NCBI GenBank assembly: GCA_902762385.1
Contig: CACWNQ010000008.1
Span: forward strand, 18,640 to 82,639
Direction: 5' to 3'
Origin: an uncultured Bacteroidales bacterium
GTDB lineage: Bacteria > Bacteroidota > Bacteroidia > Bacteroidales > Muribaculaceae
DNA: 64,000 nucleotides
Shown here: positions 55,701 to 64,000 of the stretch, in pieces
Layout: each line of letters starts with the position of its first letter
How positions within the stretch are numbered: position 1 is the stretch's first letter
The notes under the pieces: model-generated
Told to the model about the DNA's origin: nothing
The model's database searches: none
Seen by the model: only the letters and a program-made list of their open reading frames with translations
Translations under genes and position numbers: made by a program

Positions 55701-58359
55701 CTCCAGGGGTGTTTGGCATCTCAATTGCGAAGTCGTTAATGCCCTGCTTCATCATTATCCAACCCTGCTTCTCAACCTTATCACGCGAACTGGCGATGTA
55801 GTAGATGTAAGCATCCTGAGAACTACCAATAGTGATGTGCCCCACATTTTTGTCGTCCACTTTGCGTCCGTCGCTAGGCAACCACAATGGATTATCCTTT
55901 ACAGGACTGGTTTTCTCGCCCATGCGATATAATGTAAGATAACCACTTGTTGTCTCATCATCGCCAAGCATATTCACAGTCACTTTATACTTGCCCGAAG
56001 GCAACTTAGTGAGGTCAAGCACTGGATTCTCGCTATTGATGTTGCCCGAGGCCACTACATTATCCTTATCATCTTGAATCTTGTAGTAGCACTCGACGCC
56101 TTTCTCGTTCTCATCAGTACTGTTAAACACAAGTGGCAGCTTCACAGGCTCAACATTGTTGAACTCCTTGTCGCTCAGCGTCACGCCACGGCGACTGCCT
56201 ATGATGAAGCGGTGACTTGCCTCTTGCGACTCGCCTGCCTCGTTGGTGCATTGGGCTTCAAGCACATAGTTGTAGTGCCAATGCTTTGCCTCATTCTCCT
56301 TGAAGCTCGACGCGGGCAGCTCGAGCGTGAACTCACCCTTCTCGTCGGTGGTCATCACAGTGTCGACAATGTTCTCACCGCGAGTCGTCGACCATCGCCA
56401 CCACCAGCTCCACTCGTTGCGGTAGAGGTGCAGCTTAACCTGAGCATTGGGCACAGGCACACCACTGTAGGTCGCAGCCTTGCCAGTGATCTTCACTGGC
56501 TGGTTGCGAGTGAACACTTGGCGAGCATCGGGGAAACTAACGATGAAAGTGGGAGCCTTATACTCACTCACATTGAACGAATGGTAACCTAGATGTTCAT
56601 TGTCGGTACTGAAATACAGCGAGAAACTACCATTCATGCGATCGGTAGGAATCTTGAATTCTCCCTGAATGCGTCCGTAGGCGTCACTCTTTGTCTCAAG
56701 CGTGTCAACAGCCTTGTGATTCGGGTCATAGAGTATTACACGCACCTTCTTGTCTTCGAGAGGACTCATCACTTCGCTGGTAATGATGTGAAGGATTGCG
56801 GCAAACTTCATTGTCTCGCCCGGACGATAGATATTGAGATCGGTAAACACTCTCGCTACTGTGTGAGTGTTGGGGTCTGACTTTCTGAATGGATACACTG
56901 TCATCGACGGAACATACTTGTCGTTGTCGCGAGTAGCAGTTACATAGTGATAATTGTATTTCGTATCGTTGGGCAACAAAGAACTACCATCATTATCAGT
57001 TATTGCCTTCGAGTTATACGTCCTGTTCCCACTGTAACGACTCTCAATATCAACGTTCACCCCTTGCTGCGGAGCACCAGTGCGGGTGTCGACGGTGAAC
57101 ACACGGTCGGGGAAGTTCTCGCCACCAGCGCTGAACATGGTGATGTTATATACTGTAATTGCTTCGTTCAGACTCACCTTTACCAATCCACTTTCCTCGC
57201 CTGCTCCGTTGACAAAGTAGCCAACAACAATATATCGGCCAAAGGGCAACGGTGGCACTGTCACATTAGCATGCCCATTAAATGGCACCACGCCTGGGCA
57301 ATGCAACTTGTGAGTGCGCACAAGCTCCAGCCTCTTCACATCAACCCTTTCATATGACGACTTATCCTTCAATTCATTGTACAAATTGTCAGGAATGCGG
57401 TAGATGCGAGCCTCGGCATTGTTAACATTACTGAAATAGCCCGAAATCTTGATTGAGTCGGTATCTGCCAAATGCTTCTTGACACTCAAGCTCACGCTCT
57501 GCGACTCGGTGCCGTAAATCTTATTCTGTACTTCGGGAGTGTAATATGAATTGGGGAAACGGTTCACATATTCCTTGTAGTCAGCATAATGCTCGGTAGC
57601 CGATGACTTGAGCAGGAACAAGGCACTGTGCTCATTGTCTTTATATTTCTCATATTCCTTGAAAAAATCTTCGTAGGTGTCGGAGTCTACCTCTGCCACA
57701 GCATACATCCACTCTGGGCTGCCCACTGTGCAAGAGTTTATCCAGCGTGTTTCTAGCTCTTTCTCCAAATCATTATCATTCACAAGTCCCATGCAATGAA
57801 TGCACAGGGCTTGGAACAGGGTGGGAACATACACAGCACCCATTTCGTTGCCATCAACAAATAATTTGTTGTAGTTGCCTATTGGGCACTGCTTGAGCGA
57901 GGCCTCGTCGGCAAGAGCTGCATGAATTAGCTCACTCACCTTGGCGTCAAATTGAGCCTTGTCCCATTCAGTGTAGTCGCCCGACGCCTCTTCATCGACA
58001 GCGTTTTTGCGGTCACGAATGCCATAGGAATTGCCGTAGCTTTTGAACACACTTGCCTCAAGAAAGTTGAGCAGCGCCTTATAGTCGGCACGACGCTCCT
58101 TTTTCTTAACGTCCTCGATTTGGGTAATGATTGTGTCCATAGTCTCCTCCGAAATCTTCGACTTGGCAATCGAGTAACGCACCAGGGCATCGACCATCAT
58201 TTGGCCGTCACCGCTCTTTTGCGCCTTTTTCAGTTGCGCGAGCGCATCCTTGCTCACTTGCTGCGGGTAGTCAAAATCGGGCTCCTCCACAGCATAAGCA
58301 TTAAAAGAAAACAATCCCATAATGCTGAGGATTAATAGTTTTGAAAGAATTTTATGCAT
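52798..58359 (-). CDS. alpha-2-macroglobulin family protein without thioester
   Basis: Very large exported protein of 1853 residues with signal peptide about 1-23. A helical N-terminal part is followed by macroglobulin-type beta domains, including the MG2-like VFTDLNIYRPGETMKF (near 500), and the A2M core VALWQPMLVSDAQGNVSLEF (near 1110), with a helical alpha-toroid domain from about 1300 to 1650. Where thioester forms have GCxEQ, this one reads WYCVQALP, so no thioester is expected. Bacterial relatives are thought to trap proteases or guard the envelope. Single gene with own terminator. Confidence 0.88.
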   Translation of the reverse strand: MHKILSKLLILSIMGLFSFNAYAVEEPDFDYPQQVSKDALAQLKKAQKSGDGQMMVDALVRYSIAKSKISEETMDTIITQIEDVKKKERRADYKALLNFLEASVFKSYGNSYGIRDRKNAVDEEASGDYTEWDKAQFDAKVSELIHAALADEASLKQCPIGNYNKLFVDGNEMGAVYVPTLFQALCIHCMGLVNDNDLEKELETRWINSCTVGSPEWMYAVAEVDSDTYEDFFKEYEKYKDNEHSALFLLKSSATEHYADYKEYVNRFPNSYYTPEVQNKIYGTESQSVSLSVKKHLADTDSIKISGYFSNVNNAEARIYRIPDNLYNELKDKSSYERVDVKRLELVRTHKLHCPGVVPFNGHANVTVPPLPFGRYIVVGYFVNGAGEESGLVKVSLNEAITVYNITMFSAGGENFPDRVFTVDTRTGAPQQGVNVDIESRYSGNRTYNSKAITDNDGSSLLPNDTKYNYHYVTATRDNDKYVPSMTVYPFRKSDPNTHTVARVFTDLNIYRPGETMKFAAILHIITSEVMSPLEDKKVRVILYDPNHKAVDTLETKSDAYGRIQGEFKIPTDRMNGSFSLYFSTDNEHLGYHSFNVSEYKAPTFIVSFPDARQVFTRNQPVKITGKAATYSGVPVPNAQVKLHLYRNEWSWWWRWSTTRGENIVDTVMTTDEKGEFTLELPASSFKENEAKHWHYNYVLEAQCTNEAGESQEASHRFIIGSRRGVTLSDKEFNNVEPVKLPLVFNSTDENEKGVECYYKIQDDKDNVVASGNINSENPVLDLTKLPSGKYKVTVNMLGDDETTSGYLTLYRMGEKTSPVKDNPLWLPSDGRKVDDKNVGHITIGSSQDAYIYYIASSRDKVEKQGWIMMKQGINDFAIEMPNTPGGYLYIHFYSVAGGNVYEKSVHLNGNVKAKALKVKVNSFRDKLVSGEHEKWSFTLVDENDKPQPGAMLLEMMDKAINDISANNWSFAPTPFGKSVMRFDRNQLGGYHYDRPSWRHDLLDTNTPSIAEFNTYDESFFENYRAYGMLGAGRGMVLYETASAMEDGMPMEAPMAKAADKRIRVRGASSVNGMAELGGGVAEALDEEDQSPEPKVDEAALEKVEVRESDVKVALWQPMLVSDAQGNVSLEFDAPNFNTTWIMQALAYNKELNTDKLNKQVLTNKPVMVKSSLPRFLRQGDSAQLAASLQNSTDDALDCDAIIELFNPRTDEVIMRRAFNEKIAASGTNTLTIDWEVPDTIPFVGFRVKAATGNFGDGEQVMIPVLQAISPVIETQPFYIDAATPSFTTKLPQFANDARVTLEYCDNPVWYCVQALPTIFNDNYKVATSLAHSLFAVTLAQGIAKSQPNIKEAVDYWKANEQDSTLVSMLARNSDLKIGTLLASPWVREADRQTLRMSRLNELFDEQLMAAEHKRIVEGLKRLQLSDGGFTWYLYPGCLSSLYTTETVLELIGELRHLGYLKDDADINNMVKRAITYFDKEYLRVYKEHLKYNKNNHSGFSDYVYVRTLYPEIPVTGENGKMLKNCLKAMTKDWKGTSLGNKAFYALTLNRNNYQKVAKDIVESIRQFALTKPETGMYWDNVQAGWRYLDKVAVTSTILQAMNEVDPRTAEIDQVRKWILLMKQTNDWGSSSLAADAVYSLLSTGSKWLERNDAPTITIDGKPLEFDKVDTYLGYCRKEIPATSLATLNIERHGASPAWGAIYSQFKAEMSDIKEVSIYDLSIHKEFYAYNTDGSLRRVENFKVGDKVQVRTVIKNAKDLDFVTVKDERGSCFEPVDKLSGYRYADDTYYYLEIKDSETNIFFTSLDKGTHVISYDVYVTAPGKYNVGIATAQCQYAPQITAHSAGSIATVEP

Positions 58360-58499
58360 ATAATTGAGTTTATGTTAGTAATTACAGATTTATAGTTATA
58401 TAACGTTAAGATTTTAGGTTTATTTTATAATAATATGACTATCGTTAGCAAGGAAAGTTTAATGATAATGTGATTCATGTTTTTTATCACAAATAATAC

Positions 58500-58530
58500 T
58501 TGCAAGCGATGAGATTTATACTTATTTTTG
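58500..58530 (+). promoter_or_regulatory. promoter for the esterase-like gene
   Basis: TTG at 58500-58502, 20-bp spacer, TATTTTTG at 58523-58530. Confidence 0.55.
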
Positions 58531-58549
58531 TGAACTAAAAAATGAAAAT

Positions 58550-59845
58550 ATGAAACGATTATTCTCAACATTCATCATGCTCTTAGGCATCTTCATTGTC
58601 GCCTTGGCACAATCTTCTAACCATCAGTATGTCACTGTTGTAGCTGAACCCGACCATGCCGACTGGACTTATCACACTGGTGAGGAAGTGCACTTTACCA
58701 CCTATGCCATAAAGGAAAACGTGAGAATGGCAGGAGCTGAAATCACCTATAGTTACGGACCCGACAAGCTCGATGCCGTGAAAACTGCTACTGTAAAAAC
58801 CGGAAGTGATGGCATGGCCCATTTCACAGTGCCAGGTGCCAAAGAGCCTGGTTTTACTAGTGTTCGCGTTAAAGTGACTCTCGACGGTCGAACCTACAGC
58901 TCGATGACCAACATTGCTTTCGACCCCTACGACATTAAGCCCACCACAATCATGCCCGATGATTTCGAGCAATTCTGGAGCTGTGCTATTGATAAAGCAT
59001 CGCAGCTGCCCTTGCAACCCACTCTGCGCTACTGCGAGAAGGAGAGCAACGACCGTGTCGACGTCTACTACCTGCGACTGCAATCTTATAAAAAAGGTAA
59101 CTATGTGTATGGTGTGCTCACGGTCCCAAAGTCTCCTGGACGCAAACCAGCAATACTGAGACTACCTGGAGCCGCAGTGCGCTCGTTCAATGGGCCTAAC
59201 GAACTCGCCTATCAAGGATTTGTTGTGCTCGAAGTGGGTGTTCATGGAATTCCCGTCGACCAGTCGCCCGAGATTTACCGTCAGCTCGAGAATGGAGCGC
59301 TTGCAGGCTACACCACAATAGGCATCGATAACCGCGACACCTACTATTACAAACGTTCAATCTTGGGATGCGTTCGCGCAGTCGATTACCTGTGCACACG
59401 CGATGATGTCGACACCACGCGCATCGCAACCTACGGTGGCAGTCAAGGCGGCATGTTGTCAATCATGACTGCGGCACTAAGTCCTCACGTTAGTGCACTG
59501 TTTTCCTATTTCCCTGCCTTTGGCGAACTCACAGGCTACTACAATGGGCGAGGTGGTGGTTGGCCACATCTTTTCCGTAATCCCAACGAGCCCAATATTC
59601 AAGCACGTATGGAGGTATCGCGTTACTACGACACCGTAAACTTTGCCCGCAAGTTGCGTGTTCCAGGATTCTATGCCTGGGGATTCAACGACCCTGCCTG
59701 CTGCCCCACTTCAACCTTCAGCATTTACAATGTAATAACTGCCCCAAAGCAACTTCAGGTAGGACGCGACACCGGACATTGGTTATATCCATGGCAGCTC
59801 GACAATGCCATGCACTGGCTCAAGACACAGTTTGGCATGGAATAA
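58550..59845 (+). CDS. exported acetyl-xylan-esterase-like alpha/beta hydrolase
   Basis: Exported enzyme of 431 residues, signal peptide about 1-20. A beta-sandwich N-terminal domain (about 25-130) precedes an alpha/beta hydrolase of the AXE1/cephalosporin-C deacetylase group. The nucleophile Ser lies in YGGSQGGMLS, an Asp in WGFNDPACCP and the His in RDTGHWLYP. It probably removes acetyl groups from plant or other polysaccharides. No glycan-utilisation genes (SusC/D) are next to it. Converges on dnaB with a 16-bp gap. Confidence 0.88.
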   Translation: MKRLFSTFIMLLGIFIVALAQSSNHQYVTVVAEPDHADWTYHTGEEVHFTTYAIKENVRMAGAEITYSYGPDKLDAVKTATVKTGSDGMAHFTVPGAKEPGFTSVRVKVTLDGRTYSSMTNIAFDPYDIKPTTIMPDDFEQFWSCAIDKASQLPLQPTLRYCEKESNDRVDVYYLRLQSYKKGNYVYGVLTVPKSPGRKPAILRLPGAAVRSFNGPNELAYQGFVVLEVGVHGIPVDQSPEIYRQLENGALAGYTTIGIDNRDTYYYKRSILGCVRAVDYLCTRDDVDTTRIATYGGSQGGMLSIMTAALSPHVSALFSYFPAFGELTGYYNGRGGGWPHLFRNPNEPNIQARMEVSRYYDTVNFARKLRVPGFYAWGFNDPACCPTSTFSIYNVITAPKQLQVGRDTGHWLYPWQLDNAMHWLKTQFGME

Positions 59846-59861
59846 AGAAAGAATGTAATTT

Positions 59862-61466
59862 TTAGAATGGTGGTGCCTCTTCACTGCTGTCGCGCAGGAA
59901 GTCGACATTACCTTGAGGTGGCATGTCCTCAATACCGGGACCGGGAACTCTATCAGGCATGGGATTAAAACCACCCGTGTCGTCATTCATGCGAGAGGCA
60001 ACAAGCTCCTCGGCTGGAGCATTGGGTGAGTCGAGACGGTCGTCCCAATTCTCAAACCTTGCAAAACGCGACACAAATTTCATTTTCACCGTATCGGTGG
60101 CACCACTACGATGCTTGGCGATGATAAACTCGGCCAGGCCTTGTATGCTGGTGCCCTCGCTGTCGACAGCCGACTTGGTGTAATATTCCGGACGATGTAT
60201 GAAGCACACGATATCAGCATCCTGCTCAATAGCACCACTCTCACGAAGGTCGCTAAGCTGTGGACGCTTGCCACGCTTGTCATCGCCTCGTTGCTCAACG
60301 CTACGGTTAAGCTGCGACAGTGCAATGATGGGGATGTCAAGTTCCTTGGCAAGCTGCTTGAGCGAGCGCGAAATAGTGCTCACCTCTTGCTCGCGGCTAC
60401 CAAACTTCATGCCTGTTGCATTCATGAGCTGCAAGTAGTCGATAATGATTATCTTAACTCCGTGCTCTCGCACCAGTCGCCTCGCCTTGGTGCGAAGCTC
60501 AAAGATTGACAGTGATGGGGTGTCGTCAACATATATTGGCGACGAGTAAAGCTGCTTGACCCTCGACATCAATATTTTCCACTCTTGGTCCGAGAGTTGT
60601 CCACTCTTGATTTGCTCGCCTCTTACTTCGCACACATTACTAATCAAGCGGTTAACAAGCTGAACATTCGACATCTCAAGCGAGAATATTGCCACAGGTG
60701 TATTGAAGTCCACTGCCATGTTCTTGGCCATCGATAGCACCAATGCCGTCTTGCCCATTGCAGGACGGGCAGCAATAATAATCAAGTCACTATTCTGCCA
60801 TCCTGACGTCACTTTGTCGAGCTCGTGATAGCCTGTTGCCAAACCACTCAAGCCACTCTTGCGGTTACTGGCATCCTGGATTTTCTTGATAGCCTCGTTG
60901 ATGATGGGGTCGATTTGCACCACATCGCGCTTGAGGGTGTTTTTCGACAAGTCAAATAGTTTACCCTCGGCTTCCTGCATGAGGTCATACACATCGATTG
61001 AGTCGTCAAACGCTAAAGTCGAAATGTTGGAGCTGAAGCTGATAAGCTCCCGGGCGAGATACTTCTGTGCCACGATGCGGGCATGATACTCCACATTGGC
61101 GGCACTCGACACACGACCAGTGAGTTCTGAGATGCGTACGGGACCTCCTGCCTCATCAAGGTTGCCATCAAGGCGCAACTGCTCGGTAACAGTGAGCATG
61201 TCGATTGGGCGCTGCTTCACGCCTAGCGACACTATTGCCTCATAAATAAGCTGATTAGAATGGTCATAGAAGCATTCGGGCTTAAGAAGATCACTAACAA
61301 TCGAGTAGGCATCCTTCTCGAGCATCAGCGCACCCAGCACAGCCTCCTCTATGGCGACATCTTGAGGCTGCATCTTTCCTAGCTCACTCACTATTTCACT
61401 CTCGTGTTGTGGTTTCTTGCGATTATAATTTCTGTTTTTCGAATTCTTTCCAGTTTCAAACTCCAT
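59862..61466 (-). CDS. dnaB: replicative DNA helicase
   Basis: Hexameric helicase of the replication fork, 534 residues. The N-terminal helical domain (QPQDVAIEEAVLGALMLE) is followed by the RecA-like motor: Walker A ARPAMGKTALVLS, Walker B IIIIDYLQLM, and the SRSLKQLAKELDIPIIALSQLNR segment. The frame is open to 61526, but the promoter at 61497-61527 would start RNA near 61490, so ATG at 61466 (MEFETGKNSKN) is chosen. No intein is present. The Pro-rich C-terminal tail is longer than in E. coli. Confidence 0.96.
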   Translation of the reverse strand: MEFETGKNSKNRNYNRKKPQHESEIVSELGKMQPQDVAIEEAVLGALMLEKDAYSIVSDLLKPECFYDHSNQLIYEAIVSLGVKQRPIDMLTVTEQLRLDGNLDEAGGPVRISELTGRVSSAANVEYHARIVAQKYLARELISFSSNISTLAFDDSIDVYDLMQEAEGKLFDLSKNTLKRDVVQIDPIINEAIKKIQDASNRKSGLSGLATGYHELDKVTSGWQNSDLIIIAARPAMGKTALVLSMAKNMAVDFNTPVAIFSLEMSNVQLVNRLISNVCEVRGEQIKSGQLSDQEWKILMSRVKQLYSSPIYVDDTPSLSIFELRTKARRLVREHGVKIIIIDYLQLMNATGMKFGSREQEVSTISRSLKQLAKELDIPIIALSQLNRSVEQRGDDKRGKRPQLSDLRESGAIEQDADIVCFIHRPEYYTKSAVDSEGTSIQGLAEFIIAKHRSGATDTVKMKFVSRFARFENWDDRLDSPNAPAEELVASRMNDDTGGFNPMPDRVPGPGIEDMPPQGNVDFLRDSSEEAPPF

Positions 61467-61496
61467 GATTCTCGTGTGTGTGTTTATTTGCAACTG

Positions 61497-61527
61497 CAAA
61501 GTTAGGTCAACACAGTGAATGGGCAAA
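61497..61527 (-). promoter_or_regulatory. dnaB promoter
   Basis: On the minus strand TTTG (61527-61524), 19-bp spacer, TAACTTTG (61504-61497): full consensus. Confidence 0.7.
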
Positions 61528-61609
61528 ATAAATCAAGCTCACTTTTATTAACAAGATGTTAACAAAATGGATATTATTTATGTATTAAAACAAAAAAGCA
61601 GCAAAACTA

Positions 61610-61640
61610 TTTGATTATGTAATAATTTTGAGTATTTTTG
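61610..61640 (+). promoter_or_regulatory. promoter for dockerin-tagged exported protein
   Basis: TTTG at 61610-61613, 19-bp spacer, TATTTTTG at 61633-61640; start near 61647. Confidence 0.7.
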
Positions 61641-61702
61641 CAAATTCATAACACAAAAACTAATAATTTTTACATAATATTAATTTAATCTCTTTTTCTA
61701 TC

Positions 61703-63460
61703 ATGAAGAAATTGTACTTATTGCTTGCTGCTGCGCTCATTACAAGCGTGGCGATTGCTAAGGTTGATTACAACCAGAAGCAACCTAGAAACAAAAGTGA
61801 GGTGTCATTTTTAAATGTGGATTATAATTCCACACAGGAAGTTAACGCCGAAGAAGATCTAACGCTTGCCCCTCCTTTAGAGAGGTTTATTCATCCAACT
61901 GCAATTCCCGGAGAGGGTGAAGCTTTCTATTACCGCCCTCATGGATCGTTTTATGCTGGATTCAACACTGAAACAGGTACAGTATATTATAAACCATATT
62001 TATTTTTACCTTGTTATCGCACATCCACATATCTAGGTCGTATAGAAGGCCTATGGGAATATCAGGTTTATAATTCTACTAACAAACAACGTGAATGGCT
62101 TACTGCTGAAGGGAAGGATCTACCCGTTCGTTATGCAACTGTCTATGATACTGTTCCAACTCTTAATGGAGATGGATCGCAGTATTTCCTTTTTGGCATA
62201 AATAATGATCAAACTGATATTGCGCCATGTATACTTTACCCTCGCTATGACATTCAAATTTTATCATCGATGGAACATCGATATGCAAGTCCAAAATATT
62301 TTGGTGCGTATTCTCGCGCTGGAGTTGATAGTACTGGAACAAAGTTGATAACTGGTGCCTTAGACCAAGAAGGTGGAAATTCTGCCTATTGGTTTGGTCG
62401 CAATTGGAGTGGATATAATGGTTGTGCCATTTACTGTGAAAAGCCCGAAAATACATATGTCATTAGAGGTGCTGCTATTCGTTATTACAAATATATGGCA
62501 ACCGACAATGTTGATTTGAAGATGAGTATTTACAAGGTATTACACCATGCATCTGACTCAATATCTGTTGGAGATTTAATCGCCCAAGCCACAGCAACAC
62601 TACCAGCTACCAATGAAGAAACTTCAGGTGAGTTATATTTTACTTTTACTGAGGTTGATGAAGAATATGGATTGATTTCGGAAATTACTCCCGAGATTGA
62701 CGATGAGATTTATGTGGTGCTCAGTGGTTATGACAATGATGCACTCACGAAACTTGGATTATATATTTCTGGTGATATGTGGGATGAAGGAATTGGTGAG
62801 GTAGGATATAATCTTATGCTTGATGAAGATGGTAAAATTATGAGAGCAAGAGGTTTGACACGTATGTTTGCTTCTGCTTACTTGAAAGGCTATAGCGCTC
62901 CCGGCATCTTCCTCGATGTTATCTATCCATTCATTATCAACAACTACACCAACGACCCAAGCGTGCGCAAGTATGACGCAGCTGGTAACTTAATCTATGA
63001 TGGTACCGAGGACTTGTTCTATGGCAATAACTTCTCAGCTTATACAACAGAGCCCTCTGAAATGTGGGACATCACGCTTGCCGATGGTTCTGATATTCCC
63101 GACTGGCTCACTCTTACTCCTGAGGATGAGTATGAAGATGGAGAACTCACAGGTGAGGTAAATGTGGGCATCGAGGTTGCTCCACTGCCCGCCGACCTTG
63201 CAGGCCGCAAGGCTGTGGTTCGATTCTCTATCATTGGTCACCACCATGACTTAACTATCATCCAAGGCGAGGAACCTGCCGACACCGTTGCTGGCGACGT
63301 TGACGGCGACGGCGTTTGCACTGCAGGCGACATCACAGCACTCTATAACTACCTGCTCAACAACGACAGCTCAGCCATCGTTAATGGCGATCAAGACGGC
63401 GATGGAACTATTACTGCGGGTGATATAACCTTTGTTTACAACATCCTTCTTGGTAATTGA
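61703..63460 (+). CDS. exported protein of unknown function with C-terminal dockerin
   Basis: Exported protein of 585 residues, signal peptide about 1-19. The central part (about 60-520) is beta-rich and not recognised. The last 55 residues are a type I dockerin with loops DVDGDGVCTAGD and DQDGDGTITAGD and helices ITALYNYLL and ITFVYNILL, ending LLGN. Codons up to about 62880 are AT-rich with many T- or A-ending choices, while the last third has the GC-richer usage of the surrounding genes, so the gene looks mosaic. Confidence 0.75.
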   Translation: MKKLYLLLAAALITSVAIAKVDYNQKQPRNKSEVSFLNVDYNSTQEVNAEEDLTLAPPLERFIHPTAIPGEGEAFYYRPHGSFYAGFNTETGTVYYKPYLFLPCYRTSTYLGRIEGLWEYQVYNSTNKQREWLTAEGKDLPVRYATVYDTVPTLNGDGSQYFLFGINNDQTDIAPCILYPRYDIQILSSMEHRYASPKYFGAYSRAGVDSTGTKLITGALDQEGGNSAYWFGRNWSGYNGCAIYCEKPENTYVIRGAAIRYYKYMATDNVDLKMSIYKVLHHASDSISVGDLIAQATATLPATNEETSGELYFTFTEVDEEYGLISEITPEIDDEIYVVLSGYDNDALTKLGLYISGDMWDEGIGEVGYNLMLDEDGKIMRARGLTRMFASAYLKGYSAPGIFLDVIYPFIINNYTNDPSVRKYDAAGNLIYDGTEDLFYGNNFSAYTTEPSEMWDITLADGSDIPDWLTLTPEDEYEDGELTGEVNVGIEVAPLPADLAGRKAVVRFSIIGHHHDLTIIQGEEPADTVAGDVDGDGVCTAGDITALYNYLLNNDSSAIVNGDQDGDGTITAGDITFVYNILLGN

Positions 63461-64000
63461 TGAACCATTTTTTTGACGCTCACCCTGCAAGGGAGTGCTT
63501 AATATAATTATACTAATTATACTAAGCCCTAAAAGTTTCTTGATTTTGGGGCTTATTTATTGCCATTACACAGCATTTCCAGCTATTATCACCACCGTAT
63601 AAATAATCCCTACCCCTATTTTTTCAACATTGTTTCTATAATAAATAATGTGTTACCTTTACCCAGAGGTCATTGACATACTGCCACCCATCTCAAGAAC
63701 TAAAGCCCCAAAACTAAGAACTAACAACTCGGTTAGATGAGTCAACTGAGTCTAAAAACCATGAACATCCACGCGCAGTCAATTGTGCTTTGCGCATTGA
63801 TCAAGGGCGCAAATCAATTGTCTTTAATAACCAAAAGCCGTATGGCTATGAACCCAATATCTAATGAGATATTTGTTTATTGTCATTAATTGTCTTCTGA
63901 TAAAAAAACGCAAAACTGTCCCACACACCACCTGGTACAGCCCAACTCTCCCCTCTCCCCACTTCCCTCTCCCCTGTAAGGCTCGCGACCCATCCAGTAT
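63461..64000. other. 540-bp region without a recognised gene
   Basis: No convincing coding frame on either strand. It holds a terminator-like hairpin at 63523-63555, scattered AT-rich stretches, a fragment with repeated CAATTG near 63780-63825 and a C/T-only tract around 63944-63974. Its end may be the upstream region of a gene beyond the window. Confidence 0.6.
63523..63559 (+). terminator. terminator after the dockerin-tagged gene
   Basis: TAAGCCCTAAAA (63523-63534) pairs with TTTTGGGGCTTA (63544-63555), one G-T pair, followed by TTTAT. Confidence 0.7.

Overview
The window reads as chromosomal DNA of a gut-type Bacteroidales bacterium (Muribaculaceae/Prevotellaceae-like; family not fixed). 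Grounds: most upstream regions carry the Bacteroidetes -33 TTTG / -7 TAnnTTTG promoter; ATP synthase genes run atpD-C-B-E-F-H-A; complex I has a fused NuoCD; glycine dehydrogenase is split into GcvPA and GcvPB; and there are BspA-like leucine-rich proteins, SUMF1-type proteins and dockerin tags. No phage, IS element, CRISPR array or rRNA operon is visible.

Layout. 1-8964 (minus): an energy block nuoA-B-CD-H followed 42 bp later by atpD-C-B-E-F-H-A, cut by the window edge inside atpA; nuoI-N do not follow nuoH. 8965-9720: long non-coding gap with divergent promoters and a potentially switching leader. 9721-19382: M23 peptidase, RluA-type pseudouridine synthase, ApbE, two paralogous outer-membrane barrels flanking a PreA-like enzyme, DJ-1/PfpI protein, a large exported transglutaminase-fold protein, tRNA-Val, a small Imm32-like orphan and tRNA-Glu. 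19591-24464: exported GH84 hexosaminidase and M16 peptidase. 24595-31677 (minus): lplA and a full glycine cleavage locus gcvT-H-PA-PB-lpdA.

31941-38949 is the accessory part: a BspA/dockerin protein, a small graveyard of polymorphic-toxin pieces with a putative immunity gene, and a fourfold SUMF1-repeat protein with an N-terminal dockerin. 39151-43031: galK, sugar nucleotidyltransferase, Fur-like regulator and DUF1015 in one operon. 43164-45332: small exported protein and AGCS symporter. 45572-51556: rod-shape operon mreB-C-D-mrdA-rodA. 51605-61466: dinB, a giant alpha-2-macroglobulin-like protein, an acetyl-xylan-esterase-like protein and dnaB. 61703-63460: a third dockerin-tagged exported protein, of mosaic composition, then 540 bp without genes.

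The most noteworthy signals are the dockerin module shared by three unrelated exported proteins, the four SUMF1 domains that lack one of the two active-site cysteines, the decayed toxin/immunity island, the nuo-atp junction, and several inverted-repeat leaders. All family calls come from reading motifs; no database search was run.
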